Assembly: GCA_043228905.1 (NCBI GenBank)
Contig: JBHGNT010000009.1
Span: 7,564,001 to 7,628,000 of the forward strand
From: Azolla caroliniana
Lineage: Eukaryota > Polypodiophyta
Length of the DNA: 64,000 bases
Reading direction: 5' to 3'
The notes below the pieces were generated by a model. The model made no database searches. It saw only the letters and a list, made by a program, of their open reading frames with translations, and was not told the DNA's origin. Below, piece after piece: positions 45,539 through 56,700 of the stretch (the stretch's first letter is position 1; the number at the start of each line of letters is the position of its first letter). The position numbers and the translations under genes were made by a program.

Positions 45539-46516
45539 CTATCTCTCCTTTAAACCGACGAGTGTCACGAGTCGTTTTGGATTGAAGACCCGGTTTGTCT
45601 GGATATTGACAATGGAAGTCTTCAAGAAGAGCACGAGCATTGGTCACATTCTCCATTGGTTCCCAAGTACGCTCGCTGGGACTATATCCTAACCAAACAA
45701 CTAAATAGTAGAGCTTGTTGCGAACAATCTTGGAATCGAGGATGGCAGCAAACTCATACTCAAGTCCATCTTCAAGTTTGATCGGGGGTGGAGGTTGTTT
45801 AATACGACCAGGGATGGTGCTGTCCTGATAGGGTTCTAGGAGAGAACTATGAAACACCGGATGTATCCGAAGTTGTGGAGGTAGATTGAGATGAAAAACG
45901 ACATTAGTAATTTTTCCGATAATAAGGAAAGGACCTAATCGCCGATAATCCAACTTCTCGCATGGGCGAGTAGTCTTGATGTGTCGTCGTAGTAGCCATA
46001 CCCGATCTCCAATGTTAAAACTGGATGGAAGCCGATGACGATCCACGTAAACCTTGTGTGTTTGTTGAGCTTGTTGTAGATGAGTAGATGAATCCGCTTG
46101 TATCTTGTGTAACCGCTCTAAACGATCCTCTGCACAAGGATTTGTGGGCAACTCTGGGGTTTCAAATACACACCACCGGGGGTGCATGTATAAGCATAAA
46201 ATGGTGTAACCTTTGTTGATGAGTGGATAGAGTTATTATACACAAATTCAGCAAAGTGGAGAATATCCGCCTAGTCATCTTGATGATAGCTTAGAAAAGC
46301 ACTAAAGATATTGCTTTAGCGTTTGATTTGTTCATTCTTCTTGGCCGTCTGTTTGCGGGTGGTAGCCGGAGGAGAGGTTACAAGTGACCTTGAGCATTTT
46401 AAAGAGGTGCTTCCAGAATTTTGAGACGAATTAGGTCCACGATCACAGATGATACTATCGGGAAGGCCATGATGCCGACATACTTCATGCATGACAGTTT
46501 CGGCGGTAAAACCAGG
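45134..46516 (-). mobile_element. CV-2 chromovirus fragment (integrase to 3' LTR)
   Basis: On the minus strand: integrase from ETVMHEVCRHHGLP (near 46500), decayed core, then an open frame at 46187-45531 with the C-terminal domain and chromodomain (EYEFAAILDSKIVRNKLYYL, GYSPSERTWEP). The 3' LTR follows at 45538-45134. The first half of the element is absent; it abuts the Tat-3 RT at about 46505-46516. The integrase core around 46280-46340 has stops. Confidence 0.85.
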
Positions 46517-46893
46517 GTATGTGTCGACTATCGAAAGCTCAATGCTACTACAGTGACGAATGCATTTCCGTTACCTTTCACAAATGGCGTCCTTGATGTG
46601 GTGGCAGGTCATGAAATCAATAGTTTTCTCTCAGCGGCTATAATCAGATTTGGATGCATCCCGATGACCAGGAGAAAATAGCTTTCGTCACCGAATGGGA
46701 TGTATTTGTAGCAGTGGTCATGATGTTTGGGCTTAAAACGGCTCTAGCCACATTTCAACGAGTGATCATGGAAACTTTCACTAATTATATACTGGCATTT
46801 ATGCAAGTCTTTTTAGATGATTTTGCGGTATATAGTCGGCGGACGTATTATTTTGAACACCTCTAACTATGCCTAGAAAGGTGTCCACAAGGC
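46505..46893 (+). pseudogene. Tat-3 reverse transcriptase fragment
   Basis: GKTRVCVDYRKLNATTVTNA, FTNGVLDVVAGHEINSFLS, a frame change, MMFGLKTALATFQ, then QVFLDDFAVYSRRTYYFEHL with FLDD kept, ending LCLERCPQ at the Tat-2 LTR. Through the restored duplication (AAGGC) it continues as RLSLNLFKCAF at 33041 going leftward, so it is one relic split by Tat-2 and by the inversion. Confidence 0.88.
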
Positions 46894-47396
46894 TGTTAAC
46901 CGTTTCTGGAGGAAACACCTTCGATGAGCCCACATGCTATCGGTATCAAGGGGTCGTGTTACGTGGAGGCTTCTTCTACACCGAGAAGACGTTAGGGGAA
47001 CGGGGAGCGTACACTGGCTACAACCCAGTAGCCGTAGACGTAGCTCGGTGTACGAGTACGGGGAGAATACACAAATGAAGGAACAGTAAGAGCGAGATTT
47101 ATATTAAATGAGAAAGCTCATAGTGATTACAGTACACGGCTCTCGGCTGGAAACAGTTTTGTGTAGAGCTCCGTGCTATGCTATTAATCTTGCTAAATAA
47201 TCTATGTATCTCTCCTTTTCTCGAGGTATGCAGGTCTTGGCTTATATAGTTTTCTTCTTTACACAAAACCAAGCTGTCGGCTGATTGTGAGGGCTCAACA
47301 CTCGACAATTTTAGTTCTACCTATTTCCTCACCTACTTTTCTACCTACCGGCGAGTTTACATATTTTGTATTTATATTTCTAGCCTATGGACAACA
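46894..47396 (-). repeat. Tat-2 3' LTR (inverted)
   Basis: 503 bp, plus-strand reading TGTTAACCG...GGACAACA. The partner of 33042-33544 in opposite orientation. Preceded by AAGGC (46889-46893), the reverse complement of GCCTT at 33037-33041. Followed on the plus strand by CTTGGCACGCCCGTGGGAC. Confidence 0.95.
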
Positions 47397-47522
47397 CTTG
47401 GCACGCCCGTGGGACATGACTTTGTTCGTCGGGCCTACGATTCACAAAGTGGAGGGATAACAACGGAGTTTGCCAAAATTTTACAAAATTGCCCTTTATA
47501 CAAGGGGGTTTAAGGGTTCGTT

Positions 47523-50500
47523 TTAATCTTCTTCTAATATGTCGAGGATATCCTCAGGGGCGTGCGGTAGGTCAAGTTGCTTGGAAGGTGGGGTTGGTGA
47601 TGGGGGTTTTGCTGCAAAGCCCGGGATGGCTGTGTCTTCGCGTGCGTCGCCCTTTGTTGGTTCCGATTCAGGCAAGGTTGTGGTCGTAGTTTGTTGCTCG
47701 GTTGTGATGTGGGTGTCTGTAGGGGTGGGTCCCTCCTGTCTGGCTTCCGTGGTGGTTGTTGTTGTTGGCTCTGGTTCGTGGTCATCGGTCGTGGGAGCTC
47801 CGTTAGTCATGGTAGCTAGGCGTTCCTCCTCGTAAGCTTCGGCTTCTAAACGGAACATCATTTGATTGTCGTTGAATTCCTCCAGAAGTTGCTTGATTGC
47901 CGCGGTGTCAGATTCTGCTAAGGTATGATATTCCTCAGTCAAGTCTTCACGGAGGGTCTGGATGCTGGTGTCATCCATCTTGTAGAACCCTCGGCCCTCC
48001 TTCCTTCGGTTCTCGGCATCCGCGCGTAATATGTGTAGTTCAACGGCTTGGGCTGACCATTCCTGCCATACACGGTCGAGCGTTTCCTCGATCTTCTTGG
48101 TGAGTTGCTGGAGATATTTGTTGATGAGGATCTTTATTTTAGTATCGTCCATGCCGATGCTAGCTCGGTGAACTTCCACTTCCTCCCTTGCGGCCTTGGC
48201 GTCTTCTTGGCATTTGCGGACGAGGAGCTCTAGAGTAGCTTGGTTATCCTTTGCTTTTACGGTTACGAGTGTGATTGTCTGCTCGTAACGTTTCAAGAGC
48301 TGAGCTATAGTTTTGTCCACTTCCTTTCTCCAAGTGTCCCGTTGTCGTTCCCTAGCAGCGATGTCCTCTGTTTGCAACTGGTGATAAGCATCGGAAATTT
48401 GCGCCCTTTGCTCTTCAGAGATCCTCCACTTTTGCATGTGTTCGTTTGCCAATTCCTATAATTCCTTTTGTTGACGGTGTAATTCTTGGTTGTCTGCGAA
48501 TAGCTCGCGTTCCCGTTGTCTATTCCTCTCTGCTTCTTTGATGAATTGTTCTTTGGCCTCGGTGATAGCGACCTAAAGGTTCATCACCTCTCTTTCTTGT
48601 GCTTTGAGTGCGGCCGAGCTTTCATCAAGTAGTCGCTTGAGGTCAGCTTCGCGGCCCGCGGCTTGTTCCCGTAGTTGGCCAATAGTGTTGTTGTGGTTTT
48701 TTTCTGCTAACTTGGCCTGAGCGATCTGGGCCTTGAGCTCGTCTTGGTAGTCACGGAGGGGAGGCCTTGTCTGGGTTGTAGCTTGTTGGTTCCGGGGATT
48801 GGGTGCCCTATCCGTCGGGGTAGATCTTTCCATGACGACAGGTGGTCGTGACATTTGCGTCGAGGCATGACTGGTTTGGGGGTGTAGGCTTTTATCTGCC
48901 AGTGACGATGTCTCGCTTGTTTGTACCAAATCCGTCATTGTGCTTGCATCGACTGTGGCTACCTTGGGGTGAGCTGTGTCGTCGTTGTGTGCTTCGGTAA
49001 CAATAGCACTTAGGCTCGGGTTCGGAAGAGGGGCTGGTGAGACATTGTTACTCGGGGCATGGAGGCTTAAGGGTGGTTGTTCTCGATGTTGCTGCTCCAA
49101 TGACACCAGTTTCTACGTGGTGGCCCGTTTGGCTTGCTACTATGTTATTTTGATACGTCGGGCCATGTCCTTGGTTGCCCGTGTTGTGTGGTGCAGATTT
49201 CGATATGCCTCGACTAAGGCCGTGCTCAGATCTGGTAGCTCCATGAGGAGGGAAGCATTATGTGCTTGCTTCTTCCGACCTATCTTTTGTAAGGCTCGAT
49301 CCTCTTGAGGTTCGAGTTCTCCCATTATTGTGTGTTGGATCATCTTTGTTTCCATGTGCTCCTCGGCCATACAAGCGGCGGCAACTACTTGGGCGTGCGC
49401 GAGGAAATCCATCAACTCATATGTTATCCCCGGGGAGGTCTTTGTAACCGAGGACTTCCTCCTTTTATATCTGCATGGTTTGTCCATGCTCGATCCTACC
49501 TACTTGGAGCCATGACTCTACTGGTACCATGGCCGTGGAGGTCGGGCTTGCCTCCTTTGATTTCTGATGTTGGGTCCCCTCGGTTTCTGTGGTTGACTCG
49601 CGATTGATGCGTCGTCTCGTTTTCGGCTGATCCTGTTAGTCTGGGGCCTGTGGTGTTGGCTCCTTGGCTTGTTTCCTCTTTTGTTGTCGTCTGCCCGAGG
49701 GCTGCTGGTTTGTGGGGCGTGGGCTCGGTTGTGGAGAGGGCATCGATGTCCTTGGTGTCTTCTGTCGTATGGTGACATCCTGAGTGATGGGCTCCTCGGT
49801 CTCGTCCCATTCGACACGGGTCACTGGTAACGCCCGTTGCTTCTGTGTTTTTGGTGGGGGTGGTGCCGAGGTGGGAGTAGGATTCCGAACGGCCGAGGGA
49901 GGTGGAGAGGGCGAGGGGTCTTCCCATTCTTCCTGGGTTAATGCCAAAATCTTCTCCCGTTGTTTCCATGGTGGTGGTGGAGAAGTAAGGATGCGCCGCG
50001 GGGAAAACGAAGGAGGTGGGTAGAGGATTGTGAGGTAATGATTCATCACAGGGAGCAATCACTTACGGGATTGAAAAGACTCCAGTGCTGCACGGACTCC
50101 TTTGCCGGTGATGATTCCCTAATCGACTTTGTCACCTTCATACTCTCTGATGATGATGGCAGCCTTATTCTGTGGCATATTCCATCAAAATTCGAGCGAT
50201 CTCCCCAAAAGACTTGTTTGGTCCTCCGTAAGTGCGGTAAGCTTTTCCCGACATCGAATACATCCCAAAGTATTCCTTGAGGGTCGTGTGAGGAGGAATC
50301 TCGACTTCATGTTCTCCGCCTCACGTAAGGTCAGAGCAACGCGAATCATGTTGTTGGTTACTGTGTCAGGGTGGATCCTGCGTGCTATTGCTTGGGCGTC
50401 AGGGTGCGTTGGGGCGTCGATGACCCGTACATAGCCGCCCAATCCTCGTTGTTGTAGCCAAGAATGGGTTTCCTGCGATGCTGAGAGAGGCATGGTGGAC

Positions 50501-50796
50501 TCGAAGGTTTGTTGACAGGGAGAGTGGGGGGAAGCGATGAGACGAGGGCGAGACAAAGAGATGGAAGAAGATTGTTGAGGAGGAAACCATTGTTCTGTGC
50601 AAGGGCTATGAGGGCGAGAGAAGGCCTGTTTGTGGGAGCGATGAGAACGAGAGAGAGCTTGGGAGCTTGAAGGCTGTGAAGGCAAGAAAGCTTCTATGTG
50701 AGTGGGCGAGTTGTGTGTGGGGTAGTTTCTTTTATGTGACCACCTAGGGTTTTGTGCAAGGAGAATATCCTTTAGATTCTTAGTTGTGGCTGCCAT
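47523..50796 (-). pseudogene. Tat-2 ORF3, broken
   Basis: Five open blocks on the minus strand (50796-50185, 50062-49496, 49487-49140, 49106-48573, 48452-47523). They are colinear with Tat-1 ORF3: SWLQQRGLGGYVRVIDAPTH against TWLKQHGLEGFLMM; NKAAIIIREYEGDKVD against NRARMIIATYEGIKVDW; LRADAENRRKEG against LRADVENRRKEG; end DILDILEED against ILDILDEE. The middle is Pro/Thr/Arg-rich and the last third is coiled coil. Frameshifts and stops separate the blocks. No known domain is recognised. It lies downstream of integrase, as in Tat-1, once the inversion is undone. Confidence 0.8.
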
Positions 50797-51054
50797 AATA
50801 AGGTATTATGGCCACACGTCACAGGAGTGCTATGCCTTGTGAGGTGTGCATGTTCCTTAAATATTCTACTTTAATGTGAAGGTGACTGACTACTTTGTGC
50901 GCCTAAGAAAATGTCGTGATTTGGGGTGATTTGTTAGGTAGTTTAGGTAAGGCTAATTTAAATGCTAAAACTATTCCTAATATATAATTTTGGTGGGTAG
51001 GTCAGTATTTTACCGATGGGGGCACGTGGCCTCCTTCGTGGTGTTGTCCGTGAA

Positions 51055-52599
51055 CTAGTCTGTGTCGTGAGACTCAGCGAAGGGATTATCAGGGGTATTT
51101 TCTTGGTAAGGTCGAAGTCGGAATCCATTTACCCAGCTTTTAACGATGTCTCCCGCAAGTGTGTTGAGTTGGAATGTGCTGCTAAACTCGTCACTTATCC
51201 AGAAGGGGCCTGTCCATCGGAATCGTAATTTCCCCGGCATAGCACCGAGTCGTGTTTGGAAGACCAGTACCGGTTTGCCGATGGTAAGTGCTTTCTCCGT
51301 ACCTTTCCGGTGACGATCGACGAAGGTTTTGCATTGTCGTTGGCGTTGTTCCAGTTGAGCCATGCTGGCCACTCGATGTTCGCCAAGTTCAAGGAGTTGT
51401 TCGAGCCGATTGCTCTGATTGGGCCTCGGGTAGCCTTTCCTTAACCTGAACTCGGAGACTCAGAACTTGGAACTCGATCGGCATGACTGCTTCCAAACCA
51501 AAGGCCATTCGAAAGGGTGTAGATTGAATGCTAGTTTTAAATGTGGTGCGATATGCCCATAATGCACTCTGGAGCTTGTCATCCCAATCAGTGCGGTTCT
51601 CATTGACGATCTTTTTCAAGATTGTTTGCAAAATTTTATTAGTAGTTTCCGCCAATCCGTTTGCCTGAGGATAGTACGGTGTACTTTTCTTATGTACGAC
51701 CGCGTAGTGTGTAGTGAGCTCCTGAATTATGTGGTTTAGAAAATGCCTGCCTTGGTCTCTAATGAGCTCGATTGGGCATCCATATCAGCACCATAGATGT
51801 TCATAAACGAACTTTGCCATGGATGCAATCGTGTTGTCCCATAGTGCCTTAGCCTCGACCCATTTTGTGCAATAGTCCGTGGCCACGATTATATATTTGT
51901 TATTGGTGCGAGCCACGGCTGGTTTGAAAGGTCCCACAAAATCTAACCCCCATTTTTGAAATGGTTCTAACGGGAGAATGGGTTGGTGCGGCATCTGGGC
52001 TTGCTCGGTCGGTTGTCCCATGCGTTGACACAAATCGCACTGTCGACAAAATTCATGAGCATCTTTTTTCGTTGTAGGCCACCATAAGCCACTCTGCCAT
52101 ATTTTTCTTGCCGTGGCCTCTCCAGCGTAATGTCCCCTCGTGATTCCGTGATGTGCCTCCTAGAGGATTGCGTGTTTCTCGAATTGACGGATTGCACGGC
52201 GCCAAATGCCGTCCGAGCCTGTGGTAGAGGTTGTCGGAGACTAGACAAAAGTTTCGGCTCCGAATAGCTAGTCGTTTCTGAGCGTCTAGGGTCAGGTGGA
52301 AGGCCGGTGCTGAGGAAATGGGTCATCTCTGTGATCCATTCATCTTCATTTTCGTCTGGCACCGTTGCGAGACTAAAAAGGGCAGCATCAGGTAGATCAT
52401 CGTACGTGGACTCGGCTGGTTCTCCTGACTCGAGGTGGCTCAGGTAGTTAGCTACAGCGTGTTGGACTCCGGGCCGGTGCTGGATCTGAAAATCAAACTC
52501 TTGTAGCAGGAGCATCCATCGGGCCAAGCGACCTGTGAGGGCCTGTTTATTAACCAAGTAGAGGAGAGCCGAGTGGTCGACGAGGAATGTGAATTTCCG
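51055..52599 (-). pseudogene. Tat-2 RNase H end and integrase (inverted half)
   Basis: From 52599 on the minus strand: RKFTFLVDHSALLYLVNKQA, LARWMLLLQEFDFQIQHRPG, then integrase zinc part with [13 protein letters not shown] by frame, [20 protein letters not shown], then EN in AETTNKILQTILKKIVNENR, and the C-terminal GKPVLVFQTRLGAMPGKLRF. Frames break at about 52200, 52035, 51780, 51660 and 51385. It continues the RNase H that stops at 37430. Confidence 0.9.
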
Positions 52600-52601
52600 A
52601 T

Positions 52602-53092
52602 GTTGTCGGTGTCTCCAAAGCAGGCTTTGAACTCACTAATAAAATCTTCAAAGTTATTAAGCAAGGGCGATTGTTTTTCTAGAAGCGGAGCGAACCATGC
52701 TAAGGCTGAGCCGCTAAGCAACGTGCCTATTAAGCCGACTCGGGATGCATCAGTGGGGTATCGGGAAGGATGCATTTGGAGGACTAATCGTACATGATTA
52801 AGGAATCCCCTGAATTGCGATCGCGTTCCATCAAATTTCACAGGAAGTCCAATCTTCGGCTCTTTATGAAATCCTTGGGGACTTGATCCTTGTTGTTGTA
52901 ATGCCGCTTCAAGTTGTTTCACCCGTAACGCTAACTCCCCATGTTGTTGTTGCGTTTGTTGCTTTTCTAGAGCGATTTGTTGCAGATCCCCTATCAGCCG
53001 TTGGTTTTCTTGTTCCAGGGCAACAAACTTTTCTTTTAGGCACTGTAACTCAGAGAAAACGGATTGATATTCTTGGGCGCTAACAGTAGCCA
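52602..53092 (-). pseudogene. CV-1 gag, N-terminal part (inverted outside flank)
   Basis: From MATVSAQEYQSVFSELQCLK (53092): a coiled-coil start, then KIGLPVKFDGTRSQFRGFLN, HVRLVLQMHPSRYPTDASRV, LLSGSALAWFAPLLEKQSPL and FISEFKACFGDTD, where the breakpoint cuts. This is a typical Ty3/gypsy gag capsid start. An upstream ATG at 53168 is also in frame. Confidence 0.88.
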
Positions 53093-53170
53093 TAGTAGGG
53101 GGAAAAGGATAGGAGGATGAGGGAGAACGACAAGTAGGCTGGAGGAAAGAGGGAGGAAATTGGTTCAAAC

Positions 53171-53596
53171 TGTCAGGAATAGTACTAAAGCAGAGATGGA
53201 ATTAGTACTAAGAAGAGTAGTACTATTAGTACTAAGAGGACAGGACTGCGTAAGATTCCCGAGAGAGAGGAAGTGAGAAGAGGAGAGAGAGAGAAATAGG
53301 ATGATGACAGCAACTCTTATATTATATGAAAGATAAGTACAAATCGACTAAGAGGCTTAAGACTGGTGTTGAACCAATTTGGTTCAAAACAATGCCTTGT
53401 GCCTCCTTTTATAGTGTTTTTAGGAATAATCCTGAAACTTCTAGAATGTTCCAGAGAGATCTGGAATATACATCAATTTTCTATGATAAAGCATAAATGA
53501 AAATAATATCTTATAAAATACAATTCATAGTCTAATGGTAAGAGCTCGACCCATGTAACGTAAGGTCATGGGTTCGAGTCTTGCCATATCATGACA
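53171..53596 (-). repeat. CV-1 5' LTR
   Basis: 426 bp, plus-strand TGTCAGGAATAG...CATGACA. It is followed by the target duplication GCTGG at 53597-53601. The A box TAGTCTAATGG is at 53528-53538 and the B-box-like GGTTCGAGTCT at 53571-53581, both on the plus strand, reading out of the element. Confidence 0.95.
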
Positions 53597-54532
53597 GCTG
53601 GAATCTAATTGTAAGCTTTGGATAGTTGACAACAAGCCCATATGTGATTTGGATTGGGAGCCACTAGAGGTGTGGTGGTAGAAACCGGGAACAGGCAAAC
53701 TGGAACGGTTTTTCAAGTACACTACTAAGCTAGGAAGGAAAATCATTGGCTCCAAATCCATGGGTGTTGCTCTAACTCGCAATAGTTTGAAGGATAAAGG
53801 CATTTCTGATGACTTGTTGAAGTCGTTTTGGAGGAGACTATGGGTGTTCGATATGCCAGAAAAAATAAAGCTTTGGTTGTGTCAGCTTAGTCATAAAGCG
53901 ATATCAGTGGGGGAGTGGCTCAGGTGTCGTGGTGGTGACGTTGGTTGCAAGATATGTGGACACCCTTTGGAATCAATTCCTCACTGTTTTTGGAATTGTG
54001 GAGAGGCTATTAACATTTGGGGTAGAAGTCTCAGGATAGTTACGGCATGTGGCGTGAATGGGAGAGTGGTATGGGGATCCGTATAGGGGTTGAAGTTAAC
54101 ATGGGAAGGTTGGGTTGAACAATTAAACCCCACGGTCATGGATTTATAGTGCAGGGTGGCAAGGTGTTTCAACGTGCTGGAGTTCGACTTGGCACTAACT
54201 CAAAAAAATTTGAAGAGATATGGATGATGGTGGCTTGTTTATCTATCTGGCACATTTGGACCAAGCGTTGTAAGTTTGTTTTTCAACAGCAAAAGATCCC
54301 TAGTGGTGAGGTGTTGTTAAATATCTGGTTCGAGCTAGTATCTTGGTTGCGGGGACGATACGACTCGATTCAGGGGGGATCTAATGCAGGTGAAAGAGCT
54401 CAGTCAAAGTTCCAACTGAAATGGGGTAGTTCTCCTATGGTGGGCAGATCATCATTAGGGCCTGAATGGAACTACCAAGCACCTCGATGGTTGTTTACCC
54501 CAATGGCTTCCATCAATGACCAGGTGTTGTAA
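53597..54532 (+). pseudogene. Non-LTR (LINE-type) relic with zf-RVT domain
   Basis: After ESNCKLWIVDNKPICDLDWE and a stop, the frame gives the zinc-binding region of plant reverse transcriptases: FWRRLWVFDMPEKIKLWLCQ, HKAISVGEWLRCRG, GCKICGHPLESIPHCFWNC. Stops follow near 54084, then EEIWMMVACLSIWHIWTKRC and LLNIWFELVSWLRGRYDSIQ, typical of the sequence after zf-RVT. It was the target of CV-1; its upstream part is now at 42091-42419 (minus). Confidence 0.7.
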
Positions 54533-55807
54533 CTATGTATAGATATGGTACAAATTACTAGGTTATAGGAGTTGTTTGGATACTTTTGTTGAAAATGAGG
54601 TGGGGACTATGTCCACTTTGGTAGAAGGCTAGAGTGAGGGTGGTTGTATTTTTGGTGGTCTATGATGTAATTGTTTGCTAACTAATGCGAAGTAGTGTTT
54701 TTTTGGAATATATATATATATATTAAGACTACTCAAAATACAATGTCTTTTTTATGTTTATCATTATAGACAACCCATCCTCATCTTTTTACCCCTAATT
54801 AAAAAGTATCATTACTTCTGGTTAAAATTTCGTAAGTTTTATATATGGGCAAGTGTGTTAAATCAACCCCATGCCATTATAGACCTTTCACAATTTCAAA
54901 TTCAAAGCATATCGGTTCATCTACTTTCACCTCAATCTTCTTGGTGTCAACATTCATCCTATTTTTCATGTTACGAGGAATAAAGGTTTTGTAGGTTGTG
55001 GATCAAACTAATGATGAGCAAAGAATAAGAGATGAAGGAGAAGGATGAATTAGCATGGCTCAACCACATTGACCACCCGTGAGCAAAGGACTATAAGGAT
55101 ATGCCTATAACAAGTAGCTCATGAGAAATTATCTTCCCGAGCTCATTTACGATAAAGTATTTAGATACTCAAACTAAGCACGTTGAGATATAAACAAATT
55201 CAAGAACTCAATAATTGTAAAGACAAAAGAACCTCGTGGAGTATGATGCTTTTGGGTTTGAAGCAAGCTCGACAATTTCAACGCATCTAGCTCTTTGGCC
55301 TACAATGATTCCATCTTCAAACATGTGGAATTAGGAGCTTAAACCATTCTCGAGAGTCGGTGGGGCCAAAATCTTAAAGTTCCGTGAGCCTCACACTATG
55401 GAAGGTAGTCAAAAGTCAAACTCCCATCTTGTTAACCTACGAAAGCATGGTAGCAAAATATGTGGTGTACCAAATTAAACTAGTAGGTTCCACGAATGTG
55501 AGTGCAATGTGTAAAAGGAGAGCGAAAACATTTCAAAGACGCAATCGTTATGTGTGTCTATGTCTATTTAGGCGTGCCTTGGTAAGACACGAGTGGAAGC
55601 AGGGAGAAAGATAGTAAATGACACACAAATGCAAAGTCCATTCCGTAAGTTAAGAATCATGAGAATTCCGAATCGGAAATGGCATCTCTTTGTCTCGAAT
55701 TATGATATTCAATCGGGAATGGGCATCTCTTTGTCTCTAATTATCTTACCCTACATAATCCTAGGAGTTTGGATTCGAGACCCAACCTTTCTCATCTCTC
55801 TATTCCT
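54533..55807. other. Intergenic, no gene seen
   Basis: No coding similarity. There is an (AT)n run at about 54706-54724. A short tandem similarity at 55660-55750 repeats AATCGG(A/G)AATGG(G)CATCTCTTTGTCTC. Confidence 0.45.
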
Positions 55808-56100
55808 CCATCTATATAGGTATGCTCTTACATTATGCAATGTAGGGGTTGAACGCGTGACCTTCTCCATTTGTCTGTTACTCCATCTGTATACATAGAT
55901 ATGCTCTTCCACTATGAAATGTAGGGGTTGAAACTTGAACACATGACCTTTTGTTAGTCCATCTATATAGATATTATGCTCTTCCACTATGGAATGTAGA
56001 GGGTTGAAACTTGAACACATGACCTTTTGTTAGTCCATCTATATAGATATTATGCTCTTCCACTATGGAATGTAGGGGGTTGAAACTTGAACACATGACC
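55808..56100. repeat. About 76-bp tandem repeat, four copies
   Basis: Units begin near 55808, 55884, 55954 and 56030: CCATCTATATAGATATTATG, then CTCTTCCACTATGGAATGTA, then GGGTTGAAACTTGAACACAT GACC. The last two are almost identical; the first two are diverged and shorter. Each holds the palindrome ATCTATATAGAT. It lies about 580 bp beyond the GRF stop codon. Confidence 0.85.
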
Positions 56101-56269
56101 TTTTTGGATCTCGATTGGGCAAGGAATGTCAAGGGTCGGAACACATGACCTTGTGGCCTCCATTGGATGGACTTACCACATCTCGACAAACTACTCTCCC
56201 TGTTTCTCTCTTTCTTTCTTTGTGCGTCTAAATGAAAATAGGCCTAGTAAAATGAAAGGAAACATACAT

Positions 56270-56308
<39 letters not shown>

Positions 56309-56515
56309 CTCACACACACACCCCACACTAGTGACTACACCATGAAGCCAAGCCAACCCAAGCATTTCAAATGAATAAATGAGGTCAAAAGAGGTTGAGA
56401 GAGAGAGAGAGAGAGGGTGGAGCCATAATAGCAATCATTATAATCATAGTACCAGCAAGCAATGCTATGGTGGTGGTGTTAGAAGTGATAGACATGTCAC
56501 ATAAGAGAGAGAGAG

Positions 56516-56550
<35 letters not shown>

Positions 56551-56560
56551 TGGGAGAAGA
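56270..56560. repeat. Dinucleotide microsatellites downstream of GRF
   Basis: (CT)n at 56272-56306, (CA)n to 56322, (GA)n at 56396-56416 and 56503-56518, (GT)n at 56519-56549. The GRF 3' UTR may extend into this region. Confidence 0.8.
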
Positions 56561-56663
56561 AAGAGAGAAAAATTTGTGGTGGGTTTTTTGCTTTTTTGCT
56601 TTTTTGTTTATGAAGAATTTTAGATACAGGGGAAAGAGAGAGAGGGAGAAGAGGAGAGAAGAA

Positions 56664-56700
56664 TTTAAACCCTAAACCCTAAACCCTAAACCCTAAACCC
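56664..56700. repeat. Telomere-like (CCCTAAA)n spanning the GRF stop codon
   Basis: Five consecutive AAACCCT units on the plus strand. On the minus strand they encode the last residues GLGFRV and the TAG stop of the GRF frame. Confidence 0.9.

Larger units (their letters stand above)
37431..52602. other. Inferred 15.2 kb inversion
   Basis: The left breakpoint is in Tat-2 RNase H / CV-1 gag, the right one in CV-1 gag / Tat-2 RNase H. Re-inverting this block joins FRHYL to RKFTFLVDHS in Tat-2 and CFGDTD to the continuation RRLRQGDRPASAYAADFRH in CV-1. It also turns both inverted 5-bp flanks into direct target duplications, and restores the two older reading frames into which Tat-2 and CV-1 had inserted. 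A few bases at each junction are ambiguous. Confidence 0.88.

Noticed and set aside
52452-53168. A 238-codon frame starting as gag
   Set aside because: Only the part down to about 52602 is CV-1 gag. The rest is Tat-2 RNase H read out of frame across the other breakpoint.
53528-53596. A true tRNA gene
   Set aside because: Only A and B boxes are convincing; the T stem and acceptor stem do not pair well, and the sequence recurs as the LTR edge.
55808-56100. Possible CRISPR array
   Set aside because: The units are whole tandem copies without unique spacers, and this is plant nuclear DNA.
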